This document shows, piece after piece, positions 52,074 to 61,668 of a stretch of 64,000 nt of DNA. Numbering within the stretch: the first letter of the stretch is position 1; every line of letters starts with the position of its first letter. The stretch is from NCBI RefSeq assembly GCF_013140855.1, contig NZ_JABBPG010000012.1, positions 48,667 through 112,666 on the forward strand. Direction: 5' to 3'. Both the position numbers and the translations under genes were made by a program. Below the pieces are notes generated by a model. It worked only from the letters and a program-made list of their open reading frames with translations, was not told the DNA's origin and ran no database searches. The stretch comes from Pseudoalteromonas caenipelagi. GTDB lineage: Bacteria > Pseudomonadota > Gammaproteobacteria > Enterobacterales > Alteromonadaceae.

Positions 52074-53985
52074 AGTGCAATTTCATATACCTAGATGAGA
52101 CTTTTAAATTGTCATAAAACCAAGTTGCATCGTTTTGGGTAACCCCTGCCAATATCATATCTTTCGATATCGCAAAGCGCTTTAGTGAATAATCTCTTAA
52201 GTTGAGCTGCTGTATATAGCGCACTTCATCATTGCCAACACTTGCATATAGGTATTTGTTATTTATAAATAGATCGTCATATTCATCCATACCAGTTAAC
52301 TCATGCAGCGTAATTATATCCCCATTTAGCGCTTGCTTTTTCAACATTTTGCCCTGCACATAATACAGATTACCTTCATTATCCAAGACGGCACAACTTG
52401 CTGAAGAGTGAGTCAATTGCTGCACTTTGGCGCTGCCTAAATATAAGCGACTGGGGAATGGCTCCCCCCGCTTCATTTGATTGACTAGTAGGCTCTCACC
52501 ATCGCTGTACCAAGCTCGGATATATGCGGTATTTGTTAGTGTCACTTTGTCAACAATCTGCTCGGAATCATGAACCATAATACGTTGATTTATCGCATAC
52601 GCTAATTTTTTGCCATCAACAGACCAACTGAAACCATTAAAGTGTTCACTGTGCTGTGTTGTTGCTAATACCTCTTCTTTCTCTGCGTCAACCAAATACA
52701 GCTCATTAGTTCCACTTCTATCAGATTGATAAACGTAACGCTTATTGTTCTTTGGGTTGCTTGTAGGAAATAAATCAGCCCCCACATTATTAACCTTGAG
52801 TAAAGGTGTTTCTCGTTTGGCGTTTGCGTATAGAGTAAAACCAATCTGAAGTGATTTTTGGCGTAAATAAATCGCATCCTCAAAACGTGAGTACTGAGCT
52901 GTCGCGATATGCTTGTCAGTTGGATAAGCAATTGTAGTTGTGTTGCCCGCTAATGTTAATTGCAAAAGCTCACTTCCCTTTGAGAGCAATAGCAGTGGCT
53001 TACTCGAATGCCAATCAATAGAATGATAGACACCAAAGTCCTGAAAAATATCTTCGGTAGCTAGGGTATCGAGTGTAACTGTTATAACTTTATAGTGAGC
53101 TTGTCCCAAGCTCACTAATACTGCGAGCATATTGTGTTTATCAGAGTGAGTCATATCCACAATCTGTTGGGCATGACTAAAATCGCTCACGATTGAGAGT
53201 GATTGAGAACCACCGTCAAACTGATAAATATGCTTAGCAGTAGAAAAGTAAATTTTATTTTCAATAACTTGTGGCTTTACCGCTGGCAATAATTGAGTTT
53301 TAAACAGGTGCTGATGCTGTTCCGCAACTTTAATAAACTCATAGCCTGAATCTGAGCGTGTTTTTACAACCACTGGAGCGCCTTGATACCAAAAGGCAAA
53401 CAGTAGAGGCTCTGAGCTGGTTAAAATGACTTTTTCGCTTTGCCCATTTTTCAACCACAATCGATACTGGTTTTCATCTTCAGATAAATAAAGCCAGTCA
53501 GCATACTCATTTTGACTGAGAGAGTAACTATCCAACGGTGTTTTTAACAACGTTGAGAGTGTGTGATAGCGCGGCGCTTGTAGTGTTTCATTATTTACAT
53601 AAACCGCGAGTAATACCAACACGAGTAGCAATACTACGGCCCCTAAATAGCATCTTTTAAAATGATTAATGTGCGGCTGCGCCTTTAAACAATATCCTTT
53701 TGTTGGATAAGTTATTAACCACTTAGCTGATGTCGCGTCTTCTCCCAGCGCTTTTCTAATCAGTGCTATTGCGCGCTGTACCAAGCTTTGGTTATAAACC
53801 CTGCCCGGCCAAACCTCATTGAAGATTTCTTGTTGGCTAATCACCAGCCCTTGCTGCTCGTATAAACAAGCCAATACCGCCATAACTTTTGGTTCAAGTT
53901 CAGCTGTTTGTGTATTAGAGCTCACTTCACACCGAGAAAAATCGAAAGAAAAATGCTGATATGTACAACGCCCTGAGATAGTCAT
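52072..53985 (-). CDS. CadC-like winged-helix regulator with periplasmic beta-propeller
   Basis: One-component membrane regulator of 637 residues. Residues about 5-105 are an OmpR/ToxR-type winged helix (LEPKVMAVLACLYEQQ, then LVQRAIALIRKALGED and TYPTKGYCL). One membrane helix follows at about 112-130 (LGAVVLLLVLVLLAVYV), then a large periplasmic region with TolB/PD40-like repeats (SVDGKKLAYAIN, YQSDRSGTNELYLVD). DNA binding would therefore be controlled by a periplasmic signal. It is divergent from the exported esterase gene at 54109, the likely regulatory target. Marine gammaproteobacteria have many such regulators next to hydrolases. Confidence 0.85.
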   Translation of the reverse strand: MTISGRCTYQHFSFDFSRCEVSSNTQTAELEPKVMAVLACLYEQQGLVISQQEIFNEVWPGRVYNQSLVQRAIALIRKALGEDATSAKWLITYPTKGYCLKAQPHINHFKRCYLGAVVLLLVLVLLAVYVNNETLQAPRYHTLSTLLKTPLDSYSLSQNEYADWLYLSEDENQYRLWLKNGQSEKVILTSSEPLLFAFWYQGAPVVVKTRSDSGYEFIKVAEQHQHLFKTQLLPAVKPQVIENKIYFSTAKHIYQFDGGSQSLSIVSDFSHAQQIVDMTHSDKHNMLAVLVSLGQAHYKVITVTLDTLATEDIFQDFGVYHSIDWHSSKPLLLLSKGSELLQLTLAGNTTTIAYPTDKHIATAQYSRFEDAIYLRQKSLQIGFTLYANAKRETPLLKVNNVGADLFPTSNPKNNKRYVYQSDRSGTNELYLVDAEKEEVLATTQHSEHFNGFSWSVDGKKLAYAINQRIMVHDSEQIVDKVTLTNTAYIRAWYSDGESLLVNQMKRGEPFPSRLYLGSAKVQQLTHSSASCAVLDNEGNLYYVQGKMLKKQALNGDIITLHELTGMDEYDDLFINNKYLYASVGNDEVRYIQQLNLRDYSLKRFAISKDMILAGVTQNDATWFYDNLKVSSRYMKLH

Positions 53986-54108
53986 TATTTTTATTATCTT
54001 TTATATCAATAAGTAAGAAAATCTTCAGAAAAACTAAAGCTTTTTCAAATTGCTTATACGAGTTACCAAAAACACTATACGAAAACCGCAATTCATATGG
54101 AAATTAAC

Positions 54109-55104
54109 ATGAAAAAAATATTCTCGGTACTCGTTTACCTAATCGCTTTTAATGCCAGCGCGCAGTTTTCAGCTGTGAAGGTTAACTCAAAAGTATATTC
54201 GGATACACAAACCGTTCAAGTTAAGCTACCTAGTAGTTATACTAGCAATAACACACGAAACTACCCTATTTTATACGTGCTACATGGCCAGTGGGATAGC
54301 GCATATATTGATGCAACTTTAGATGCCATGGCAAGCAATGTTCCTGAATTTATTGTTGTTGCAATCCCTAGTAAAGGTGCGCAACTTCACCCTATAACCT
54401 CAAATTCAAGCAACCCCCCTGCAAGTCTGTTTCGCCAATACCTCAGTCAAGAACTTATACCTTATGTTCACAAGCATTATCGAAGCGCTAAATATTCAGT
54501 GCTTGTGGGACATTCGAATGCAGGAAAGTTTGCGCTTGAGCAGTTTCTAAAGGGTAATACGCAATTTACCGACTACTTTGCTTTTAGTCCTTCAATGGAC
54601 GATGGTTACTTAGTTGAGTTAGCTGCAAAAGGCAAAGCGCTAAGTGGCTCACTGTTTATGTCTGTGGCTGATGAAGGTGAGCATATGCAAGCGCCGTTTG
54701 AAAAACTAGCAACACATTTTACGCAGCAAAAGCATCTTAACTTTAGCGCTAAACAATACCCAGGCTACGGCCACCAAGATAGTAAATTAATCGCATTTGT
54801 GGATGCATTAAAGTTTCGCTATAACAAATGGCAACCCAGTTATGAAGAAAAAGTAGCGGGGTTTGATTCTTATTTTAATCATTATAAGCACCTTGAAAAA
54901 ACATATGGTTTTCAAGTTTTGCCACAAAAAGATGATGTACTGAGACTCATTGCCTACTTTGCCGTTCACGAAAAACCAAGTGAAGTTAAATTATTTACCG
55001 ACTACTTGCAAAAGCACTTTGATGATGCTGAGCAATCTATCGTTGAACTGCGAGAATACCTACTTGCTGAAGGATATGACGGTGCCGTTAAGCTACTGAT
55101 TTAA
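54109..55104 (+). CDS. Exported esterase-D-like alpha/beta hydrolase
   Basis: Exported hydrolase of the Fes/esterase-D type, 331 residues from ATG 54109 (MKKIFSVLVYLIAFNASAQF), which gives a clean signal peptide and a GGAAA site; an ATG four codons upstream lacks one. The hydrolase has the YVLHGQWD oxyanion segment, the nucleophile elbow VGHSNAGKFAL, and the catalytic His in GYGHQDSKL. A helical tail of about 70 residues follows. This family includes enterochelin esterases, acyl-ester hydrolases and S-formylglutathione hydrolase. Divergent from the CadC-like regulator, with about 120 bases of shared promoter region. Confidence 0.82.
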   Translation: MKKIFSVLVYLIAFNASAQFSAVKVNSKVYSDTQTVQVKLPSSYTSNNTRNYPILYVLHGQWDSAYIDATLDAMASNVPEFIVVAIPSKGAQLHPITSNSSNPPASLFRQYLSQELIPYVHKHYRSAKYSVLVGHSNAGKFALEQFLKGNTQFTDYFAFSPSMDDGYLVELAAKGKALSGSLFMSVADEGEHMQAPFEKLATHFTQQKHLNFSAKQYPGYGHQDSKLIAFVDALKFRYNKWQPSYEEKVAGFDSYFNHYKHLEKTYGFQVLPQKDDVLRLIAYFAVHEKPSEVKLFTDYLQKHFDDAEQSIVELREYLLAEGYDGAVKLLI

Positions 55105-55137
55105 AGAGCGGGCCGTGCAGGCCCACCTTTTAAAATA

Positions 55138-56835
55138 TTAGTTATTGTTTAAAAAGCTTATTTTCAAGTTTTCTATCGCACAGCCTACCTGGCTCTTATT
55201 AATGCGCAGAAAGCGTGTGTGCTCATCCGCTTGAAAAATAAAATTAAACTCACCCTGTTGCGCTTGAGCTTGTTTTTGCTTGGCCAAGCACATTGCTTGG
55301 GTCAGCGAGCGCAGCTTGGTATTTTCTAAAACGTTGGTAAAGCGTTGATCAGGTAACGCAGGTACTTTGATATCTGGCAACGCATTTTGCAAGGTGCGCG
55401 CACTTAATAAAAAATCATGTTGTTTTTGTTCAATAAGTGCCCCACTTGGCCAGTAAGAGTAGCTAAACTGTTGCTTTGAAAGCGACTTTATATGCACCAC
55501 ACCATATTTACCCAATACCGTCAGCACTTGTCCAGATGAAGATTTGATAACCGCCAATGCCGTTGTTTCATCTACACCAAAACCATGGCGCTGGTCTGTT
55601 TCATTCAGTAATACCGCTAAACGTAAACTTCGATTTCGCTCACTAAAGTGCGTATCTAGCACCCCCAAACTAAATGTGCCAAGTCCTCCTTCGCTTTGAT
55701 ATGTTAGCGCATCCGCCACCAACCCCTGCTGACAATCTTCAATACACCTAGCACTAGGTGCTGCTTGAGCATGGGCTCCGCTTTTTAATGCCTGCTTACT
55801 GCTACCATTACTGATCATAGGCACTTGGCCAAACTGATTTTTGCCACCACTTTGTACCGCAGTGCCTGCACTTGTACCGATTAATAAAGGACGGTTCAGT
55901 ATCGCTCGAGTCCAAGGGTATGCTTGACCTTTTTCGTCAAACATCACTTGCCTTGTTAAACTCTGATCTCCGCCGTTGAACATGATGCCGGTACTAAGTT
56001 CAATCATTTCAACAAGATGTTTAACGCCTTTTTCGCAGAGCGCTTGTTCGGCATCGGTACGATCGGCGTAGACATTTTCACGGTTAAACAGCCGCATAGT
56101 TTGCTGGCGAATTTCATCTAGTTTATTGCACTGCCCCGTGGTGATAGCTTTTGCAAGTGCAGGCGTAAGCGCTAACCACTGAGCTTGCTTTACTGTTTGG
56201 CTAAGTAGCCCTTCATAAAAATCTGCGGATTCATAAGGGTCTCGACTTGATGCGGTAATAGCCAGTAAACGAGGGCTTGACTGTGCCACCTTGGCAGAGG
56301 CTTTTATAAAATTGACGATATCATTACTAGCACGTTCACGGTTGTTTTGAATGTTCACTTGCTCTTGAATACGGCTTCCCTGCTCATTAAGGATTGGCTT
56401 TTCGAGCATATCTAAAACAAAATAATATTCAAGATCAGTCAGTTGGCTTAATAATGCATTATCCATATCTCGCCATTTCCATAGCAACGCCTTTTTATTT
56501 ATCGCGCTTGAATGCTGCTTAGCTATTTTATTAAGTACCGCAGCCACTTTATTTTTATGCTGTAAATTTGGGCTTGGCCACAGGGCTTTTACACGTGCTA
56601 TGCGCTTATCATCTACTACAAACTGATTTGCAGTTTTGCCTTCAGGCGCACCCTTATTGTTGCAATTTTCAGGATTTAAACTGGAGCAAGTTGTCAGTGC
56701 GCCACCAATTAACACCAGTGTTTGCGGCTTTTCATTTGCTGCTATCTTCATCGAAAACAAAGGTAAAATCAGCAAAAAAAGCCACAAAAACCTTGTTTTA
56801 AAGTTATCAAATATAACCGTGTGAATACTTGTCAT
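55138..56835 (-). CDS. Exported cyanophycinase (S51 peptidase)
   Basis: Serine hydrolase of the cyanophycinase family, about 565 residues from the ATG at 56835; ATG 56850 and GTG 56880 are possible earlier starts. A signal peptide (FLWLFLLILPLFSMKIAANE) predicts export. The S51 core starts with TLVLIGGALTTCS; MFNGGDQSLTRQVM and the nucleophile loop LLIGTSAGTAVQSGG contain the catalytic Ser (residue 322 in this numbering); VLDTHFSERNRSLRL and HGFGVDETTALAV follow. Cyanophycinases cut multi-L-arginyl-poly-L-aspartate to beta-Asp-Arg. The extra roughly 150 residues within the N-terminal half are unusual compared with the 270-residue cytosolic enzymes. It is divergent from a TonB receptor and close to an isoaspartyl dipeptidase, which supports the assignment. 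Confidence 0.87.
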   Translation of the reverse strand: MTSIHTVIFDNFKTRFLWLFLLILPLFSMKIAANEKPQTLVLIGGALTTCSSLNPENCNNKGAPEGKTANQFVVDDKRIARVKALWPSPNLQHKNKVAAVLNKIAKQHSSAINKKALLWKWRDMDNALLSQLTDLEYYFVLDMLEKPILNEQGSRIQEQVNIQNNRERASNDIVNFIKASAKVAQSSPRLLAITASSRDPYESADFYEGLLSQTVKQAQWLALTPALAKAITTGQCNKLDEIRQQTMRLFNRENVYADRTDAEQALCEKGVKHLVEMIELSTGIMFNGGDQSLTRQVMFDEKGQAYPWTRAILNRPLLIGTSAGTAVQSGGKNQFGQVPMISNGSSKQALKSGAHAQAAPSARCIEDCQQGLVADALTYQSEGGLGTFSLGVLDTHFSERNRSLRLAVLLNETDQRHGFGVDETTALAVIKSSSGQVLTVLGKYGVVHIKSLSKQQFSYSYWPSGALIEQKQHDFLLSARTLQNALPDIKVPALPDQRFTNVLENTKLRSLTQAMCLAKQKQAQAQQGEFNFIFQADEHTRFLRINKSQVGCAIENLKISFLNNN

Positions 56836-57182
56836 CACGTTCTCACTCATGTTGAGGTTAAAAAAAGTGCTTGCAGACACAATTGTGCCTTGCTATAAAA
56901 AAAAGGAACTTTAAAACGCGAGTAAGCTAGCATTGACCCGCTAGCTTTGTCAAAAACCTATTTGGATTAGAATTATGTTTAAAAAAGCACCATTGCTTTG
57001 TACATATTTCTACTCTCCTCACTACCTTTCGGAGTGGTTTGACGAGTAGCCCACACCTCACAACCCATTGTTTTGTGAGGGGCTGTTTGTGTTCATCTAT
57101 CACTGCCCTGTCTGAATAATCATAATAATCGAGCGTATGGCATATTTGCGCCTGCTCGTTAAAGACATAAAGGTAATCCGTC
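56836..57182. promoter_or_regulatory. Divergent control region of the cyanophycin locus
   Basis: A 347-base region between the exported cyanophycinase and the TonB receptor. It contains the receptor's leader hairpin (57048-57084), in which AGCC/GGCT and CCTCACAA/TTGTGAGG arms pair with a four-base bulge, and an AAAGG ribosome site. A run of A/T around 56899-56912 may be promoter-associated. No operator can be named. Confidence 0.45.
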
Positions 57183-60110
57183 ATGTTTCGTCGATTAACT
57201 ATTGCAACGGCAGTAAGTGCTTTACTTTGCCCGGTTGCAAGCGCGTATGCACAGCAAAATAACGAATTAGAAAACATTGAAAGAGTAGAAATTACGGGCT
57301 CACGTATCAAAGGCGTTGATCTTGAAGGCAGTGTTCCTCTGACCGTGTTAGATCAACAAAGTATCAAACAATCTGGTGCCAACACCATTTATGAGTTACT
57401 CAAAGACCTATCAGTTTTAAAAGGTGGTACGGGCACCTTCTCAACCTCCGAAAGTGGTGGCACATCAACCTCAACTCCTGCCGGTCAATCCGCGGCAAGC
57501 CTTCGTGGCATGGGGCCATCATCAACACTGACTTTGATTAACTCGCGCCGCATTGCACCAAGCTCATTTGCAGCTGGCACCGAAAATTTTGTTGATATTA
57601 ACGCTATCCCTCTTGCAGCCATTGAGCGAATTGAGATTTTGGCAACTGGAGCTTCAGCTGTCTACGGTGCCGATGCTGTAGCAGGTGTAATAAATTATAT
57701 TCTCAAAGATGATTACAACGGCGCAGAACTTAACGCCTCATTTTCTGATAGCACAGCTAGCCATGATGAGGGTAAGAAGCAAATTAACTTTTTATTCGGC
57801 ACGCAAATTGGCGATAGTCACCTAAGTGTGTTTGCGGATATCTACGATAGAAACGCATTTAAGGCCACCGATCGAGACTTTAGCGCTTCACCAAACTTAA
57901 GCAGTGCCTATTCGTACCTGCCTACGCTCGAAAACTCGCCCAACATTTATTATTACAGCAGTCGTGATGGCAATGAACTCCCAGCGCCTAATTGTCAAAG
58001 TGCGCTCGTTAGCACCGAATATGGTGAGCAAATCTGCGCCTATTACAGCAATCAACATGACTATTTAGAGACACCTTTTGAAAGTATCTCTACAGGGTTT
58101 ATGTTTAACAGTACCTTGGCTGGCCTTGACTGGCACACAGACTTCTTTTACAGCCAAACGAAGTCTCAAGCCTACTCCTCCCCTGCGCCAATCAATCAGC
58201 TCAATGATAGCGATGGCCCCTACATTCTTGAAGACGCCTTGTTTATTTATGACCAAGCTGATGGTAGTAACCCCTTGTTAGATAAATTATATATTGATCC
58301 ATTTACTACTCAAAGTGGCCGAGAAGTATATGGTTTTGCCTTTGACGCACGTTTTAACGACTCTAGAACAGTTGAAGTTGATACTAAAAACTTTCGTTTG
58401 GTCAGTACGCTTGAGGGCGAATTAAACGACTGGAGCTGGGAGTCGGGTGTTACCTTATCCCGTTCACGCTCAGAGCAAGAGGCTATTGCTGGGGTGTATA
58501 ATCGCTATCAGTTTCATGCCGCTATTACCGGGGAGCTTTGCTCAGATGGTACTCTCGCGAGCTTCGATGGTAGCGCATTAAACTGCCAAACAGGGCAGCT
58601 CCTGCCATTTTATAACCCTTTTGTACAAGGTGATGCCAATAACGATGCAGTACTTGCCACTACACAAGCGCGCCCAACGCGCGATGGCAAAAGCACAGTG
58701 TATGGCTGGGATGCCAATATCAGTGGCGAATTGTTCACTTTTAATGACCTACCTGCTTATACGTCATTTGGTATTGAGGCCCGAAAAGAAGAACTCACAG
58801 ATACTCCTTCTGTTAACTCCCAGGCTAGAGCAGAAAATGATTACTTAGTTGACGTGTTTGGTTTTGGCTCAAGTCTTTCTAGCGCAAAACGCACTCAATA
58901 TGCCGCATTTGCCGAGCTCAATGTTTCAGTTACCGAGCAAATTGAGCTGCAACTGGCTGGTCGCTACGATCATTACGATGATTTTGGTAGCACCTTTAAC
59001 CCTAAAATTGGTGTGAGTTATCGCCCGTCTGACTCGCTCATTTTAAGGGGATCTTGGTCCACGTCGTTCAGAGCGCCCTCTCTCACGCAAGCAGGCGTAA
59101 AACTTAGAACAACTCAATCATCATTTGATTGTGGTACCAACCAAGCCGTTGCAGATCTATATTGTATGGGTGATGGAACGCAAGTGAGTGTTAACTCCCT
59201 TGAGCTCGGCAACCCTCACTTAAGCGCTGAAGAGTCTGAAGCACTGAGTGTTGGCTTTGCTTGGAGTCCAAGTATTGATACAAACCTGACCATTGATTAT
59301 TGGTACTTTGATCACCAACAAGTGATTGATACCAATATGACTGCGGTACTAGATAGAGCGATGAGCGATGCTACATTACGCCACTGTGGGTTAGTACCTG
59401 ACGGCCAACAAGGCGTCTCTTATGACGCTCAGTTATGTGAAGTGACCGATAACAGTGGCCTCACTATTACCCAACAAGGCGCAAATTTATCACAAATTCT
59501 GGATGCGTATATAACGACCTTTGAGCCACGCGAAGATGAGTATTACTTGCCACTGTATCGCGATCACGTTATCCCGTTAGAAAACACCGGTACACAAACG
59601 CTTTCAGGTATTGATTTTAAATTCGATCAGCGCTTTAACTTAGCGGCAAGTCAGCTCACAGTTGCCCTTAACGGTACTCACTACTTAAAATTTGACCGCA
59701 ACAAACCTGGGTCTGATTCCTTGGAAAAGCTCGTTGGTAGCTATCAATACCCAAGAAACATGGTTCGCACCACCTTAGACTGGAGCCTTGATAATTATTA
59801 CATCACGCTAGGGGCGAATTACACCAGTAGCTATGAAGATGATATTGAGGGTCTGCGAGGGCGAGAAATAGATGAGTTAGAAGGCTTAAACGAGCTCAAT
59901 AGTAACGGAAAACGTAACGTAGATAGTTGGCTGGTGTGGGATTTATCAGCAGGCATAGACCTTAATGATAATTTCATCCTCAGAGCGCGCATTGATAATG
60001 TGTTTGACAAAGAGCCTCCACGTGTATTTGGCTCACGCCGTGGGTTTGATTCTATCAATCACAACGCCTACGGACAGCGCGTTACACTCAGTGCAACCTA
60101 TCGTTTCTAA
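57183..60110 (+). CDS. TonB-dependent receptor, probably for cyanophycin fragments
   Basis: Outer-membrane receptor of 975 residues. Signal peptide to about VASAYA, then a TonB-box-like segment (IERVEITGSRIKG) at about 33-45. The plug has SLRGMGPSSTLTLINSRR, DINAIPLAAIERIEIL and GASAVYGADAVAGVINYI, the pattern of the large SusC-unlike TonB receptors of Alteromonadales that take up peptides or glycans. The barrel contains a few Cys pairs in extracellular loops (NCQSAL, CGTNQA, LCEVTD) and ends with RVTLSATYRF. Divergent from cyanophycinase and upstream of a permease and an isoaspartyl dipeptidase, so the probable ligand is beta-Asp-Arg or a short cyanophycin fragment. The ligand is inferred from context. 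Confidence 0.9.
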   Translation: MFRRLTIATAVSALLCPVASAYAQQNNELENIERVEITGSRIKGVDLEGSVPLTVLDQQSIKQSGANTIYELLKDLSVLKGGTGTFSTSESGGTSTSTPAGQSAASLRGMGPSSTLTLINSRRIAPSSFAAGTENFVDINAIPLAAIERIEILATGASAVYGADAVAGVINYILKDDYNGAELNASFSDSTASHDEGKKQINFLFGTQIGDSHLSVFADIYDRNAFKATDRDFSASPNLSSAYSYLPTLENSPNIYYYSSRDGNELPAPNCQSALVSTEYGEQICAYYSNQHDYLETPFESISTGFMFNSTLAGLDWHTDFFYSQTKSQAYSSPAPINQLNDSDGPYILEDALFIYDQADGSNPLLDKLYIDPFTTQSGREVYGFAFDARFNDSRTVEVDTKNFRLVSTLEGELNDWSWESGVTLSRSRSEQEAIAGVYNRYQFHAAITGELCSDGTLASFDGSALNCQTGQLLPFYNPFVQGDANNDAVLATTQARPTRDGKSTVYGWDANISGELFTFNDLPAYTSFGIEARKEELTDTPSVNSQARAENDYLVDVFGFGSSLSSAKRTQYAAFAELNVSVTEQIELQLAGRYDHYDDFGSTFNPKIGVSYRPSDSLILRGSWSTSFRAPSLTQAGVKLRTTQSSFDCGTNQAVADLYCMGDGTQVSVNSLELGNPHLSAEESEALSVGFAWSPSIDTNLTIDYWYFDHQQVIDTNMTAVLDRAMSDATLRHCGLVPDGQQGVSYDAQLCEVTDNSGLTITQQGANLSQILDAYITTFEPREDEYYLPLYRDHVIPLENTGTQTLSGIDFKFDQRFNLAASQLTVALNGTHYLKFDRNKPGSDSLEKLVGSYQYPRNMVRTTLDWSLDNYYITLGANYTSSYEDDIEGLRGREIDELEGLNELNSNGKRNVDSWLVWDLSAGIDLNDNFILRARIDNVFDKEPPRVFGSRRGFDSINHNAYGQRVTLSATYRF

Positions 60111-60150
60111 CTGGTTCGTACCGCAAACCAATTAGGGCCTAACTTAGTTT

Positions 60151-60224
60151 GTAGTGGCTTTGCTCATCAGAGTTTAAGCCACTACGCTATCTATATTGAT
60201 TGGATAGCCATTGTGATATCCAAT
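60151..60224 (+). promoter_or_regulatory. Intercistronic hairpins with two alternative folds
   Basis: GTAGTGGCTT/AAGCCACTAC (60151-60185) is a perfect 10-bp hairpin. Next, GCTATC/GATAGC (60186-60208) and ATTGGATA/TATCCAAT (60199-60224) overlap and exclude each other. The set lies between the receptor stop and the permease start, so it could tune downstream expression or stabilise the message. Confidence 0.45.
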
Positions 60225-60246
60225 AACTCGCACATGAAGTGATACT

Positions 60247-61656
60247 ATGAAAAATAAAAAATTTACAATGCCAGATGCTAGCATTATTTTACTGGCAGTG
60301 GCATTACTTGCCTATGTCGCCTCTTTGTTAATAACGCCCGGTAAATTTGACGCACCAAAGCAAAGCCATGCAGTTGCGCTATCTGAGTATCAAACGGTTG
60401 ATGATTTAACGCCTTTGCCTTTGTTTGCTCAAAACGGTGAGATAGGACTTGCCAATGTATTGTTCGAGGGCTTAGTTGCTGGTGATAAATACGGTGCCAC
60501 TATTGGTGTAATGGCGTTTATTCTTATAACTGGTGGCGCATTTGGCATCATCATGAAAACAGGTGCCATTAATAATGGCATTATGGCGCTTATCAATAAA
60601 ACGCAACGTATTGAGTGGTTGTTTATTCCTCTATTATTTTGCCTATTCTCACTCGGAGGGGCTGTATTTGGTATGGGCGAAGAAGCCATTGCGTTTTGTA
60701 TTGTATTGCTCCCCATCATGAAGCAACTTGGTTATGACGCTAAAGTTACGGTATTAACAACGTATGTGGCTACACAAATTGGCTTTGCCACATCTTGGAT
60801 GAACCCATTTAGTATTGCCATCGCGCAATCTATTGCAGAAATTCCCGTGTTCTCGGGCGCTAACTTCAGAATGCTCGCTTGGCTGGTATTTACCGTTTTT
60901 GGTTTAATTTTTACCGTGCGTTACGCCAGCTCAATTAAGCAAACGTCATCAAATACTCATCAGCAAAATACCTTATCAACAGCCCTTGATACCGCTGATA
61001 AAGCTATCTTACTCACTTTTGTGTTAGGTATCGGCTGGGTTGTTTGGGGGGTCATGGCTAAACAGTATTATATTCCTGAACTCGCGACACAGTTTTTTTG
61101 TCTTGGTTTTGCAAGCGCCATTATTGCTATTATCTTTAACAAACTGAGCGCCAACGACTGTGCAGAGGCATTTAAACAAGGTGCCCAAGATTTGCTTCCC
61201 GCCGCTATGCTGGTGGCACTAGCGAAAGGCGTGGTATTACTACTAGGGGGAAGCGACCTTAATTCACCCTCTGTTTTAAATACACTTTTATATTACAGTG
61301 CAAGTAGCATTGCCTCTGTACCCGACTTTATTGCAGCATGGGGCATGTTGCTTTTTCAAAGCCTGTTTAACTTTTTTGTCTCGTCAGGTTCAGGGCAAGC
61401 AGCCATCACTATGCCACTTATGGCACCACTTGGCGATTTGCTTAATATATCAAGACAAATTGTGGTACTGGCTTTTCAACTGGGCGATGGTTTAACCAAT
61501 ATTTTTATTCCTACATCAGCAAGCCTGATTGGCTGCCTTGGTATCGTAAAACTAGATTGGGGCGAGTGGGCTGCGTTTATCTGGCGGTTTACACTGGCAT
61601 TATTTGCACTTGCCAGTACTTTTATTTTTATCGCCTATTTCATTAACTACCAATAA
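60247..61656 (+). CDS. YfcC/DcuC-family inner-membrane permease
   Basis: Polytopic transporter of 469 residues with about twelve helices, in the YfcC branch of the DcuC/arsenite-permease superfamily, annotated elsewhere as possible basic amino-acid or peptide antiporters. Conserved blocks: FILITGGAFGIIMKTGAIN, LGGAVFGMGEEAIAFC and FVSSGSGQAAITMPLMAPLG. Compared with YfcC proteins the length is normal. It follows the TonB receptor after 136 bases and precedes the isoaspartyl dipeptidase by 12 bases, so it is probably the inner-membrane step for beta-Asp-Arg or arginine. Direct evidence for the substrate is absent. Confidence 0.85.
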   Translation: MKNKKFTMPDASIILLAVALLAYVASLLITPGKFDAPKQSHAVALSEYQTVDDLTPLPLFAQNGEIGLANVLFEGLVAGDKYGATIGVMAFILITGGAFGIIMKTGAINNGIMALINKTQRIEWLFIPLLFCLFSLGGAVFGMGEEAIAFCIVLLPIMKQLGYDAKVTVLTTYVATQIGFATSWMNPFSIAIAQSIAEIPVFSGANFRMLAWLVFTVFGLIFTVRYASSIKQTSSNTHQQNTLSTALDTADKAILLTFVLGIGWVVWGVMAKQYYIPELATQFFCLGFASAIIAIIFNKLSANDCAEAFKQGAQDLLPAAMLVALAKGVVLLLGGSDLNSPSVLNTLLYYSASSIASVPDFIAAWGMLLFQSLFNFFVSSGSGQAAITMPLMAPLGDLLNISRQIVVLAFQLGDGLTNIFIPTSASLIGCLGIVKLDWGEWAAFIWRFTLALFALASTFIFIAYFINYQ

Positions 61657-61668
61657 GAAGAGCTTTCT

